Positions 1 through 9,133 of a stretch of 63,488 bases of DNA are shown piece after piece. How positions within the stretch are numbered: position 1 is the first letter of the stretch; each line of letters opens with the position of its first letter. The position numbers were made by a program, and so were the translations under genes. The notes under the pieces are model-generated. The model ran no database searches. It was not told the origin of the DNA and worked only from the letters and a program-made list of their open reading frames with translations. The stretch comes from Actinomycetes bacterium (GTDB lineage: Bacteria > Actinomycetota > Thermoleophilia > Solirubrobacterales > 70-9): NCBI GenBank assembly GCA_023436605.1, contig JAEZIQ010000010.1, positions 1 to 63,488 on the forward strand, in the 5' to 3' direction.

Positions 1-28
1 CCCCACGACGGGGCGGGCTTTTTCCTCT
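1..28 (+). terminator. 3' part of a rho-independent terminator of an upstream + strand gene
   Basis: The window opens with CCCC-ACGA-CGGGG followed by CGGGC and a run of five T. The left arm appears to be cut by the window edge, since the right arm CGGGGCGGGC is longer than the visible left arm. A GC-rich stem followed by a T run is the form of an intrinsic terminator reading rightward, so a + strand gene probably ends just before base 1. It also faces the end of the penicillin acylase gene. Confidence 0.55.
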
Positions 29-61
29 CTGGGCTCCGTCGGCCTCGCGGCCGGCCGGAGG

Positions 62-2509
62 CTAGCGGTGACCCTTGAAGGAGATCACCTGCTGGATGCC
101 GGAGGGCCGGTTGGTGTAGCGCATCTCGACCAAGGGAGCCGGACCCCACTTGATCCGCTCGCGATTCGCGTCGGCGCGCCAGTCGGCCGGATTGGCCGAT
201 CCCTGGCTCACTTCCAGTTCGGCACCGGCCGCGGCGATTGCCGCCCAGACCGCCTTCTGGCAGGCGGCCTTCTTGCCCTTGCCGCAGTACCTGACCTTGA
301 ACGGGCTCTTGACCTTCTGGCCGAGCAGGGCCCGGATGTCCTTGTCGAAGTACTGGTACCAGCCGGCGTACTGCCCGCCCGGCGGCAGGTCGAACCGCGA
401 GAAGAGCGAGGCCAGTTCCTCGAGTTGCGGTCCCAGGACCGGCCCCATGAACGCGTCAGCGATCTTCGGCCAGGCAGCGTCGAGCGACGCGGCGCCGGCC
501 GCATCGATCTTGCCGTCGAGGTCACGGTCCAGCCGGCTGCCGTTCGCCTTGTTCCAGGCGACCATCTGGTTCAGCATCTGCTTCGCCTGGGCGCTGGGGG
601 CCTTCGAGCCCTTCAGCAGCTTGGCCAGGAGCGGCACGGTGAAGATCGCCCGGACGTCCTGGGTGGCACCGGCGTTCATCGCCGAGACGACCGAGGCCAT
701 GGTCCATTTGCCCTTCTTCTTGTTGCGGTGGAGCATGCGGGTCAGCATGTCCACGCGCTGGACCGAGCCGGCCCGGCCCCACTCGTCATCAGCCGAGCCG
801 AAGCCGCGCGCGACCGAGTTGTTCCAGTTGACCATCAGGCCTGACTTCGGGTTCTTGCCGTGCGGGTGGCCCTTCTTCGAGAGGAAGCCCTTCCACTCGT
901 ACTGGCCGGTGCCCTTGGTCAGAAGCCCGGGGTCGACCCGCTTGTCCCGCATCGGCAGCAGGCCGCTGGTGTAGAGCGCGACGTTCTTGTTGTCGATGTA
1001 GAACGAGTTGAAGGTCTGCGGGGTCTTCGAAGCCGCCTCGTAGAAGGACTGCGGTCCCTTGACCGATCCGTTCGAGAGGCGCCGGTTGAACATCAAATCG
1101 AGCACGTCCTTGCCGTAGCTGGACCGCTTCGAGCTGATCGCGACCGTCTTGCCCTTGACCTTGCCGTAGCCGACGACCGGCCCGTGGACCGTGGTGTTGA
1201 AGACGACCGGGTCGCCGTTCAGGGTGCCGGCGTTGAAGATGCCCATATCACGGCACTTGCCCTTGTAGAGGTACTTGGTCTGGCTGCCGCCGCAGAGGGT
1301 CTCGGCGAACTGATCGATCACGTCGCCGCTGGCCGAAGTCAGCGTCGTCGCGAAGTCCTGGCCGCGGCCGATCAGCAGGTAGCCGGGGAACGGGGCCGAG
1401 GTCGCACCGCGCCAGGTCAGGCCGGGGGCGTTCATGTCGATCTCGTAGGTCAGTCCCGGGGCGAAGTAGCCGATCTGCGGTCCGCCGACCATCAGCGGAC
1501 GGCCGGTGGCCGACTTGCCCTTGGTGATCATCAGCGTGTTCGATGCCTGGGCGTGGGGCTGAGGGGCACTGAGCGGCTCGCCACCCTGGACCGGGTTGAC
1601 GCGGGTGTAGCTGCCCGGGTCGAGAATCACGCTGCCGGACTTCTTCGACGGCACCGGCTCGTAGGGGAAGCGGCCGTCGATCGAGGTCGGGCTCTCTTCG
1701 TTTTTCTGCTGGCGCAGGTCGTTGAAGACCTTCCAGCCCTTCTTTGCGCCGAGGCGTTTGATCAGGCCGCCGAGGAACTGCGAACGACGGGCTTCGTCAC
1801 CGCCACCGACCCCGAGGAACTGGTTCTTCAGAGCGTTGACCGCGTAGACGTCGTTGCGGGTCCAGTCCGGGGTAGCCGGGCTGTTCGCGTCGAGGTAGTC
1901 GTTGATGCCGCTGATGTAGGTATCGATGTCGCGGAGGACGGCGCGGCCTTCCTTGCCCTTTGCCTGGAGGGCCTTGGTCTGCTTCGCGACGACCGCCTCG
2001 GTTTCGGCGCTGGGCTGGAAATTCTGGAGGCTCGAAACTAGCCCGATGGCACTCAGACCCGGCACGTCGATCGCGGCGACGCGGGCGTTGTTGCGGGCCT
2101 GCTGCAGCAGCAGTCCGCGGTCCTGGGCGGCAATCCAGCCGGCCGCCCAGATCCCACCGTCATAGGTGGTGGCGATGACGTGGGGAACGCCGTACTTGTC
2201 CCGCTTGATCGTCACGCCGGCTTTCGGCACGACCTCTTCGGTGTAGGGACCATCGGCACTGGTGCCGAGCTTCTCCGACTTGAAGTACTTGTTGATGTCG
2301 GCGTTCGTGACCTTGTTGAACAGCGGGGTCAGCGCGTCATACATAAGGGCCTGGGTGCTGTCGATCGGCAGCGTCCCCTTCTGGCCGGAGGGAATGATGT
2401 TGCGCGCGGTCTGCGAGTAGTCACGAGGGGCCGAGTTCGCGGCTGGCGCGGCGGCCAGACCGAGAAGACTCAAGATGATCAACGCCAGGAAGGCGCTCTG
2501 TCGACGCAT
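62..2509 (-). CDS. Penicillin acylase family protein (exported Ntn-hydrolase)
   Basis: An 815-residue precursor of the penicillin amidase (S45) family, which hydrolyses amide bonds of acylated amines such as beta-lactams or acyl-homoserine lactones after cutting itself into two chains. Residues 1-26 form a Sec signal peptide ending in AANSA. The alpha-chain part carries DKYGVPHV near 104-111, typical of the family. Ser323-Asn324 in the context QASNTLM, followed by KSATGRPLMVGGPQ, matches the new N-terminal nucleophile of the beta chain. The start has AAGGAG seven bases upstream. Length agrees with the family. The true substrate cannot be read from the sequence. It is transcribed alone toward the left edge. 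Confidence 0.9.
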   Translation of the reverse strand: MRRQSAFLALIILSLLGLAAAPAANSAPRDYSQTARNIIPSGQKGTLPIDSTQALMYDALTPLFNKVTNADINKYFKSEKLGTSADGPYTEEVVPKAGVTIKRDKYGVPHVIATTYDGGIWAAGWIAAQDRGLLLQQARNNARVAAIDVPGLSAIGLVSSLQNFQPSAETEAVVAKQTKALQAKGKEGRAVLRDIDTYISGINDYLDANSPATPDWTRNDVYAVNALKNQFLGVGGGDEARRSQFLGGLIKRLGAKKGWKVFNDLRQQKNEESPTSIDGRFPYEPVPSKKSGSVILDPGSYTRVNPVQGGEPLSAPQPHAQASNTLMITKGKSATGRPLMVGGPQIGYFAPGLTYEIDMNAPGLTWRGATSAPFPGYLLIGRGQDFATTLTSASGDVIDQFAETLCGGSQTKYLYKGKCRDMGIFNAGTLNGDPVVFNTTVHGPVVGYGKVKGKTVAISSKRSSYGKDVLDLMFNRRLSNGSVKGPQSFYEAASKTPQTFNSFYIDNKNVALYTSGLLPMRDKRVDPGLLTKGTGQYEWKGFLSKKGHPHGKNPKSGLMVNWNNSVARGFGSADDEWGRAGSVQRVDMLTRMLHRNKKKGKWTMASVVSAMNAGATQDVRAIFTVPLLAKLLKGSKAPSAQAKQMLNQMVAWNKANGSRLDRDLDGKIDAAGAASLDAAWPKIADAFMGPVLGPQLEELASLFSRFDLPPGGQYAGWYQYFDKDIRALLGQKVKSPFKVRYCGKGKKAACQKAVWAAIAAAGAELEVSQGSANPADWRADANRERIKWGPAPLVEMRYTNRPSGIQQVISFKGHR

Positions 2510-2673
2510 GAAGTTTCTCCTTGGTTCCCGGACCGGAGGCCGCAGACAGGCGTGCCAGAAAGTCAGGGAGGGTGGGACGATTAAGGCAGGCTACTCCGAT
2601 CAGAACACCCGCTGGGAAGGAAAGACTCGGTATCGCCACCCGACGGAGTCCGGACGACGTGCTGGTGTCCTAA

Positions 2674-2763
2674 CGGAGAGGGAGGGATTCGAACCCTCGA
2701 TACGGCTATAAACCGCATACTCCCTTAGCAGGGGAGCGCCTTCAGCCACTCGGCCACCTCTCC
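2674..2763 (-). tRNA. tRNA-Ser (anticodon GCT)
   Basis: The minus strand folds as a class II tRNA of 90 bases with a 7-bp acceptor stem (GGAGAGG with CCTCTCC), the loop CTGCTAA giving anticodon GCT, a long variable arm and the T loop GGTTCGAATCC. The discriminator base is G, as expected for serine. The CCA end is not encoded. Confidence 0.95.
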
Positions 2764-2904
2764 GGGCCGGGGAATTGTATGAGTTGCCGGAACTTGCAGT
2801 CGCTTTCCCCCGCCTGTGCCCGGACCGCGCGCATTGAAGTCGCGGAAGCGCGGTTTGACGACCCGTCCGTCCAAAGTGCCGATCGCAGCTTTAGCCTCTG
2901 ACTG

Positions 2905-4116
2905 ATGGATCAGCCGTCTGGCCGCACCCACGCGGAAATGGAAGAGATTTTCAGTGAGGTCGAAGCGCCCTTCGCCTTCGTCGACCTGGACTCGATGTGG
3001 GCCAACGCCGACTCAATGCTCCAGCTCTCCGGGGAGAAGCACATCCGGGTGGCGACCAAGTCGCTGCGTTGCCGGCCCCTGATCGAGCAGATCCTGGACC
3101 GGGACGAGCGGTTCCGGGGCCTGATGAGCTTCACCCTGCCGGAGACCCTCTGGCTGGCCGAGCGCGGCTTCGACGATCTGCTGCTCGCCTACCCCACGAC
3201 CGACCTCGGAGCGCTGGCCGAGCTGGCGCTCCGTTCGGTGGCGAGTCCCGGGCTTGCGCCGATCGTGATGGTCGATTCGGTCGAACACCTCGACCTGATC
3301 GAGTCGGTACTCGGCAGCCAGGCCGCGCCGGTCAGACTCTGCCTCGATCTCGACGCCGGTTGGTGGGCCTTCCGCGACCGGATCCAGGCCGGCCCTCGCC
3401 GCTCTCCCGTCCATTCACCCGAACAGGCGGTGGCTCTGGCCGAGGAAATCAACCGCCGGGAGAAGCTGGAACTCGTGGCCTTGATGGCCTACGAAGGCCA
3501 GATCGCCGGAGTCGGCGACCAAGTTCCGGGCCGACCGCTGCGTACCCGGATGATCCGCTGGATGAAGAAGAAATCGCGCGCCGAGATCGCCGAGCGCAGA
3601 GCCGAGGTTGTGGCCAAAGTCAGCGAGATCGCCCCGATCGAGATCGTCAACGGAGGTGGCACCGGGTCGCTCGCATCGACCTCGGCCGAGGAGGCGGTGA
3701 CCGAAGTGACCGCCGGTTCCGGATTCTTTGCCCCCGGCCAGTTCGACAGCTACGAAAGTCTCGACCTGCGGCCGGCCGCGGGCTTCGCCCTGCCGGTGGT
3801 CCGGCGACCGGGAGCCGGTGTGGTCACCGCGCTGGGCGGTGGCTATCTCGCCTCCGGTCCGATCGACGAGGGCCGCCTGCCGAAGCCCTGGCTGCCCGAG
3901 GGTCTCGAGTTCGAGAAGGAAGAAGGCGCCGGCGAGGTCCAGACCCCGCTGACCGGAGCCGCCGCCGACCAGCTCAAGCTCGGCGACAACGTCTACCTCC
4001 GCCACGCCAAAGCGGGAGAGCTTTGCGAACGATTCGACTCCCTCCTCCTTATCGAAGGCAACGAGATCGTCGACGAAGTCCCCACCTACCGCGGTGAGGG
4101 CGAAACCTTCCTCTAG
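2905..4116 (+). CDS. PLP-dependent amino acid deaminase/aldolase (D-threonine aldolase / alanine racemase-fold)
   Basis: A 403-residue protein with an alanine-racemase-type TIM barrel followed by a beta domain like that of metal-activated D-threonine aldolases. Lys52 in IRVATKSLRC is in the position of the PLP Schiff-base lysine; the NGGGTGS segment near residue 250 would hold the phosphate. Related actinobacterial proteins are annotated amino acid deaminase/aldolase and are often next to an aldonolactone oxidase gene, as is nearly the case here (6258-7589). The start ATG lies seven bases after TAGCCT, so the mRNA is probably leaderless. The exact substrate is unknown. Confidence 0.8.
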   Translation: MDQPSGRTHAEMEEIFSEVEAPFAFVDLDSMWANADSMLQLSGEKHIRVATKSLRCRPLIEQILDRDERFRGLMSFTLPETLWLAERGFDDLLLAYPTTDLGALAELALRSVASPGLAPIVMVDSVEHLDLIESVLGSQAAPVRLCLDLDAGWWAFRDRIQAGPRRSPVHSPEQAVALAEEINRREKLELVALMAYEGQIAGVGDQVPGRPLRTRMIRWMKKKSRAEIAERRAEVVAKVSEIAPIEIVNGGGTGSLASTSAEEAVTEVTAGSGFFAPGQFDSYESLDLRPAAGFALPVVRRPGAGVVTALGGGYLASGPIDEGRLPKPWLPEGLEFEKEEGAGEVQTPLTGAAADQLKLGDNVYLRHAKAGELCERFDSLLLIEGNEIVDEVPTYRGEGETFL

Positions 4117-4125
4117 GGCGTCGCC

Positions 4126-4728
4126 TCAGCTGCCCGGAGCCTGAAAAGCGTCGGCCACGAGGTCGGCGTGGCGCCGCCAGACTTTGGCCTCTTTCTCGCC
4201 GGCGTCGCCGAGGCCCCGCATGATGCCGCTGAACTGGACCCAGACCTCCTCGACCTTCGCGTCCTTGCGAATCGCTCCGGCCTGCTTGCCCCGGTCGATC
4301 AGCGTCGCCATGTGACTGGTCACCTGGTCCTTGATCCGGTCGAGCTCGGGGGTATGCCCGTTCCAGTAGATGCTGGCCGGGAAGCTGAGGTCGCTGGCCC
4401 GGGCCGCAGCTTTGTGCAGGACCTCGCGGAAGGCAGCCCCGGGGTCGTCGCTCTCGATCGCTTCGAGGATGTCTTCGTCAAAGCGCGCCATGCGCCGCGC
4501 GAGGATCGCCGCGATCAGGTCGTTCTTGCTTTCGAAGTTCCGGTAGACGGTGCCCTTGCCGACCCCGGCGCGTTCCGCGATCTCTGGAATGCCCGCCTCT
4601 ATTCCGTGTTCGGCGAAGACCTGCTCGGCGGCAGCGATCACCTTTTCGCGGTTACGGACCGCGTCGGCCCGGCGAGGTGACTCTGTGCTGGTCTCCCGGA
4701 CGCTTTCGGATGTCCGGGTGACGCTCAT
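4126..4728 (-). CDS. TetR/AcrR family transcriptional regulator
   Basis: A 200-residue repressor with the N-terminal TetR helix-turn-helix at about residues 22-68 (AERAGVGKGTVYRNFESKNDL) and a helical ligand-binding domain after it. It begins inside the stop of the MFS gene upstream (ATGA overlap at 4725-4728), so both are translated from one message. The pairing suggests that it represses the pump in response to an exported compound. The ligand is unknown. Confidence 0.9.
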   Translation of the reverse strand: MSVTRTSESVRETSTESPRRADAVRNREKVIAAAEQVFAEHGIEAGIPEIAERAGVGKGTVYRNFESKNDLIAAILARRMARFDEDILEAIESDDPGAAFREVLHKAAARASDLSFPASIYWNGHTPELDRIKDQVTSHMATLIDRGKQAGAIRKDAKVEEVWVQFSGIMRGLGDAGEKEAKVWRRHADLVADAFQAPGS

Positions 4729-6218
4729 CGGTCGGCAGCCTGGGCCGGGTCGGGGAGGATCGAGGCGGCGCCGATCTCTTCTCCGGCGGGAAGGTGGGTG
4801 CGGCCCGCACCGGGGATCAGCATCGCCATCAGCCCGGCAAAGATCGACATTCCGGCGCAGACCAGGTAGGCGGTCTCGAAGCCCTGGTCGGTCGGCAGGA
4901 CAGCCGCGCCCACTACGGTCGCGGTTAGAATCGAAGCCGTCACCTGCGAGCCGAGCGAAGAACCAACCGAGCGGATCAGGGCGTTGATACCGGTCGCCTC
5001 GCCGGTCTGGGCCATCGGCACAGCACCCATGATCAGGTTCGGCATGGCCGCGAAGGCGAGGCCGATGCCGATCGATCCGATCACGTTCCAGATCACGATG
5101 TGAAGGATCGTGCCGTGGTCGAGGCCGAGGCCGAGCAGGCCGACGCCGCTGATGATCCCGCCGACCGTCATCGGGAACTTGTTGCCGAACCGGGAACCGA
5201 GCCGCCCGGACATCGGTCCGGCGAAGAGCATGGTCAGGGCGCCAGGCAACATGACGAGACCCGCCTGGGTGGCGGTCAGTCCGAAGCCGTAACCGGTCGT
5301 TTCGGGGGCTTCGACGAGCTGCGGGATCAGGATGAAGGAGCCGAACATGCCGAAGCCGATCAGCAGGGTGGCGACGTTGGTCATCGCCACGGTCGGCTTC
5401 CGCAGCAGGGTCACGTCGGCCAGCGGCTCGTCGGTGCGGCCTTCGAGCCAGACCCAGAAGGCGAGGATCGCGAGCCCCCCGAGAATCAGGCCGATGGTCT
5501 GGACATCAGCCCAACCCCAGTCGTTTGCCATCGAGATCGCGTACATCGGGATCGACAGGCCGACCGCGAGGACGGCCGCCCCACGGATGTCGACCTTGGC
5601 CGGTATCCGGTTGGGGGATTCAGGAACCCAAAGGATTGCGGCGAGCGCCGCAAGCACGGCGGTGGCCGCGCCGAGCCAGAAGATCCAGTGGTAGGAGGTG
5701 TGATCGAGGATCAGACCTCCGATGATCAGGCCGAGACCGCCACCGATACCGGCGGTCGCGGAGATGAGGCCGATCGAGGTAGAGACCCGGTCGGCCGGAA
5801 ACTCGTCCCGGATGATTCCGAAACAGAGCGGGAAGACCCCGCCGCCGACGCCCTGGAGGATGCGGCCCGCGACAATCGCGGTCACGCTGTCTCCGAGGGC
5901 CGAGAACGTGGAGCCGGCGGCGAAGATTAGGAGGGCGATGACGAGCAGCCGGCGTTTGCCGAACATGTCTCCGAGTCGCCCGAAGATCGGGGTGAACACT
6001 GCGGCCGAGATCAGGTACCCGGTCAGGACCCAGGCGATGCCGGTCGCGTCGGTGTTGAACTCTTCGGCCAGTTGGGCCAGGGCCGGGACCAGCGTGGTCT
6101 GGGCCAGCGCAAAGGAGAGCGCGGCGACACCGAGGATCAACAGGCTGCGCATCGGGTTGGGGCGCTCGCGCCCTTCCCCGGACTGACCTTCGATATCTGC
6201 ATTGCTAACCGGACTCAC
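4725..6218 (-). CDS. MFS drug-type efflux transporter (DHA2/EmrB-QacA like)
   Basis: A 497-residue integral membrane protein with about 14 predicted membrane segments, the motif GRLGDMFGKRR of the cytoplasmic loop after TM2 and the conserved GRILQGVGGG of TM4, both typical of drug:H+ antiporters. It would expel a hydrophobic compound in exchange for protons. The GTG start is preceded by TACTAT eight bases upstream, which fits a leaderless promoter. The TetR gene is translationally coupled downstream. Confidence 0.88.
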   Translation of the reverse strand: MSPVSNADIEGQSGEGRERPNPMRSLLILGVAALSFALAQTTLVPALAQLAEEFNTDATGIAWVLTGYLISAAVFTPIFGRLGDMFGKRRLLVIALLIFAAGSTFSALGDSVTAIVAGRILQGVGGGVFPLCFGIIRDEFPADRVSTSIGLISATAGIGGGLGLIIGGLILDHTSYHWIFWLGAATAVLAALAAILWVPESPNRIPAKVDIRGAAVLAVGLSIPMYAISMANDWGWADVQTIGLILGGLAILAFWVWLEGRTDEPLADVTLLRKPTVAMTNVATLLIGFGMFGSFILIPQLVEAPETTGYGFGLTATQAGLVMLPGALTMLFAGPMSGRLGSRFGNKFPMTVGGIISGVGLLGLGLDHGTILHIVIWNVIGSIGIGLAFAAMPNLIMGAVPMAQTGEATGINALIRSVGSSLGSQVTASILTATVVGAAVLPTDQGFETAYLVCAGMSIFAGLMAMLIPGAGRTHLPAGEEIGAASILPDPAQAADR

Positions 6219-6257
6219 CGGTCCAGATAGTACCAGCTAAACGGACCTTCGGGTCCG

Positions 6258-7589
6258 CTACGGTCCGAGCACTTCCCTCACATAGGCGTTGCTGAAGGTC
6301 CGTTCCGGGTCGAGACGGTCACGAATCACCTGAAATTCATTCCAGCGCGGGAAGCTCGGGGCGAGGTCCTCGGCGGTCCGGTAGTGGAGCTTGCCCCAAT
6401 GCGGCCGGCCGTCCACCTCACGGAAGATTCTTTCGATCTCGCGGAAGTAGGGCTCGAACTCCATCGTCTGGTGCTGGTGCACCGCGATGTAGACGGTCGG
6501 CCGTTCGTGGGCCTGGCTGATCAGGGCGTCGTCCCCGGCTGAGATCCGGCACTCGATCGGCATCGGCAGCGGAATGGACTCGCCTTCGATCATGGCAAGA
6601 ACCCGCTCCAGCGCCTGCGGACCCGCTTCGGCCGGCAGCGCGTACTCCATCTCGTTGAAGCGGATGGTCCGGTAGTTGGCGAAGACCCGGTGCGAGCGGT
6701 CGATCTGCTCGGACTGGGACATGAACCGGGTCGAGTGGCGGGCCATCCTCGGGATCGCCGCACGGAACTTCCCTGCGGCCCGGAGCGCCAGGTCGCCGAG
6801 GCCGTTCTCGAGCACCACATCCCCGAGGAAGCGGTCGGCGGCCGAGCGGGGAGCCAGTGGCCGGTCGGTCCGGTTGCGCTTCAGGGTGAGGGCGGTCCGC
6901 GTGTAGGGGAAGACGAAGAACTCGAAGTGCTCGTTCTCCTCGGTGATCCGGTCGAAGTCGGCCAGAACCTCATCGAGGTCCATCGGCAAGTCGAGGCGGT
7001 GCAGGTTGAAGGCGGGCACCGTCCTCAGGGTGACCGAGACCAGCACCCCCAGCGAGCCGATCGCAACCCGGCTGGCCAGAAGCTCGACACTCCCGGAGCC
7101 AAACTCGCGGACCTGACCATCGGCCCCCATCAGCTTGACCCGTTCGATCTGGGCCGAGATGTTGGGCAGGGCCCGGCCCGTGCCATGGGTCCCGGTCGAG
7201 ACCGCGCCAGCGATGGTCTGCCGGTCGATATCCCCGAGGTTCGGCATCGCCAGACCGAGCCGGTCGAGCTCGCGGTTAAGGTCGGCGAGGATCGTCCCCG
7301 CCCCGACCTCGACCAGGCCGGAGCTGCGGTCGACCGAGATCACGCCGGCAATCGCGGTGATGTCGAGCAGCAGGTCATCGCCCAGCGCGGCGGCGGTGAA
7401 TGAGTGTCCGGAACCGACCGTCGTTATCTGCCGGCCCTCCGCTCCGGCCCGTCCGACTACTTCGGAAAGCTCACCGACACCGCTGACCTTGACGAAGTCG
7501 CGCGGCTGGCAACGCTGATGGCCGGACCAGTTCGACCAGGACCGTGCCGAAGTTCCGAGTCGCCTTGCGTCGTAATTTTCACCGACCAT
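6258..7589 (-). CDS. FAD-linked D-arabinono-1,4-lactone oxidase family protein
   Basis: A 443-residue oxidase with an N-terminal PCMH-type FAD domain (residues about 25-200) and a C-terminal ALO domain (about 200-443). The SGHSFT motif holds His62, the position that binds flavin covalently in this family, and HWGK lies near residue 384. The enzyme would oxidise a sugar lactone or polyol with O2 as acceptor. I chose the ATG at 7589, with AAGGGG upstream, over a GTG at 7613; it overlaps the stop of the MFS gene by about 10 bases, so the two are coupled. The deaminase/aldolase gene often found beside such oxidases is 2 kb away, separated by the TetR-MFS pair. Confidence 0.85.
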   Translation of the reverse strand: MVGENYDARRLGTSARSWSNWSGHQRCQPRDFVKVSGVGELSEVVGRAGAEGRQITTVGSGHSFTAAALGDDLLLDITAIAGVISVDRSSGLVEVGAGTILADLNRELDRLGLAMPNLGDIDRQTIAGAVSTGTHGTGRALPNISAQIERVKLMGADGQVREFGSGSVELLASRVAIGSLGVLVSVTLRTVPAFNLHRLDLPMDLDEVLADFDRITEENEHFEFFVFPYTRTALTLKRNRTDRPLAPRSAADRFLGDVVLENGLGDLALRAAGKFRAAIPRMARHSTRFMSQSEQIDRSHRVFANYRTIRFNEMEYALPAEAGPQALERVLAMIEGESIPLPMPIECRISAGDDALISQAHERPTVYIAVHQHQTMEFEPYFREIERIFREVDGRPHWGKLHYRTAEDLAPSFPRWNEFQVIRDRLDPERTFSNAYVREVLGP

Positions 7590-8757
7590 CCGCCGCCCCT
7601 TCTGCGCTTTCACCCGCGATCAACGGCGGTCCGATGCCGAGAGAGCGAGCCAGGATTCCCACCGCGACCAGCAGGCCCGCGGTGACCAGACAGGGCAGAA
7701 GGTATCCGGCAGCACCGGCCAGCGCACCGCCGCCGACCGCCCCCAGCATCTGACCGCCACCCCAGGCCAGGTTGGAGGCACCGGAGGCGTAGCCCTGGTT
7801 TACCCCGGCCGCGCTCGCGTGGTCGGTCACCAGGGTGCTGGCCGGCGTGAAGGCGATGCCAGCTCCGAAAGCGAGCAGCATCACCGCCCCGAACATCAGG
7901 GGAAGCAGGCCGAACGCTCCGAGGCCGACCACCGCCAGAGTCATGGTGCCGACCCCGACCAGGTAGGGCAGGGTCCGCCCCACCCGGTCGCTGATCCGGC
8001 CGATTACTGGTCCGACGATCACCTCGACGATCGACCCGGCTGCGAAGGCGGCGGCGATGAGGAACGGTGAAGCGCCGAGGTCATCCATGTGGAGGGGACC
8101 GACCACGACCGCGAGTCCGAACGCGACCGAGGGTCCAGCCAGCATCAGCACCCCGGTCGGAACGTCCGACCGTCGGACCCGTTGCCAGGCATCCGAAAGC
8201 GACTGGGATTCGACGTCGGTTGCGCCGGGGATGCCGAGCGCGAGCACGATCAGGACCGCCGCTGCGATCAGGACCGTGCCAAAAACGATCTCGGTCCCGA
8301 TCGCGTGGGCGACCGCTCCGAGTGGTGCACCGAGCAGCTCGCCGGCCACCGCGGCGGCGATCACGATTCCCAGCATCTCTCCCCGCCGGGCGGCAGGCGC
8401 CGAGACAACCACCCAGGAAATCGCCCCGGCCCACATCAGAGCTCCGGCACCGCCTTGGAGGAAACGGAGCAGGTCGAGAAGCACGATGTTCTCGGCAACG
8501 CCGAAAAGGGGGCTGCAGATGCCGATCGCGACCAGCCCGCTCACCACCGTCGGCCGGGCTCCGATCCGGGCGACCAGCCAGCCGGCCGGAATGGCGAAGA
8601 CCATCGCCCCGGCAGCGAAGCTCCCGGCGAGAACGCCGGCCGCACCGTCGGAAAGGTGGTGGTCGTCCTGATAGCTCGGAAGCAGCGGTGTCAGAACCGA
8701 GAAGAAGGTGACATCAAGAAAGACGACCGCGCAGGCAAGAATGAGCAGACGACGCAC
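7579..8757 (-). CDS. MFS transporter
   Basis: A protein of about 392 residues with 12 predicted membrane helices beginning at the N-terminus and the MFS loop motif GRISDRVGRTLPY in the central loop. Two starts are possible: GTG at 8781 and GTG at 8757. The second begins directly at TM1 and lies six bases after CAGGAT, so it is preferred. The gene is coupled to the downstream lactone oxidase, suggesting transport of the oxidase substrate or product; this is inference only. Confidence 0.82.
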   Translation of the reverse strand: MRRLLILACAVVFLDVTFFSVLTPLLPSYQDDHHLSDGAAGVLAGSFAAGAMVFAIPAGWLVARIGARPTVVSGLVAIGICSPLFGVAENIVLLDLLRFLQGGAGALMWAGAISWVVVSAPAARRGEMLGIVIAAAVAGELLGAPLGAVAHAIGTEIVFGTVLIAAAVLIVLALGIPGATDVESQSLSDAWQRVRRSDVPTGVLMLAGPSVAFGLAVVVGPLHMDDLGASPFLIAAAFAAGSIVEVIVGPVIGRISDRVGRTLPYLVGVGTMTLAVVGLGAFGLLPLMFGAVMLLAFGAGIAFTPASTLVTDHASAAGVNQGYASGASNLAWGGGQMLGAVGGGALAGAAGYLLPCLVTAGLLVAVGILARSLGIGPPLIAGESAEGAADGR

Positions 8758-8826
8758 CGACCCATCCTGACACGCAATCACCCGAAATCCGTTTCCCGAC
8801 CGTGTATTTCGTGGGATAATCGGGGC

Positions 8827-9006
8827 ATGAGCAGAATGGGAGATGTGGAGACCGAGGAGGAAATTCGTCAGGAAATGGAGGAACTCGGCGTGAGCAACGA
8901 TGCCGAGGGCACCCCCAATGTCCTGATGTCCGGTCCGATGATCCAGGCGACCGTCATCATCCTCGTCCTTCTCCTCGTGATCGGCGCCCTCCTCCTCGTC
9001 TTCTAG
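8827..9006 (+). CDS. Small single-span membrane protein (59 aa)
   Basis: A short reading frame encoding 59 residues: an acidic N-terminus (EETEEEIRQEMEEL-like helix, residues 7-20) and one hydrophobic segment at 39-59 running to the C-terminus. GATAAT ends exactly six bases before the ATG, which is good evidence for a leaderless promoter and so for the gene. The tail-anchored layout would put the acidic part in the cytoplasm. No family recognised. Confidence 0.7.
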   Translation: MSRMGDVETEEEIRQEMEELGVSNDAEGTPNVLMSGPMIQATVIILVLLLVIGALLLVF

Positions 9007-9044
9007 CCCGGCCTGTCAGAATCGAAAAGCCTCACCGAGGCCAC

Positions 9045-9133
9045 GGAGGGGTGGCAGAGCGGTTGAATGCACTGGTCTTGAAAACCAGCAGGCGTCTTAC
9101 GGCGTCTCGAGGGTTCGAATCCCTCCCCCTCCG
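9045..9133 (+). tRNA. tRNA-Ser (anticodon TGA)
   Basis: A class II tRNA of 89 bases: acceptor GGAGGGG paired with CCCCTCC, anticodon loop CTTGAAA giving TGA, long variable arm, T loop GGTTCGAATCC and discriminator G. No CCA is encoded. It ends one base before the stop codon of the convergent SGNH gene. Confidence 0.96.

Noticed and set aside
860..2041. 393-codon + strand frame opposite the penicillin acylase
   Set aside because: Antisense shadow of a conserved gene, no ribosome site, low-complexity Arg/Val/Asp composition.
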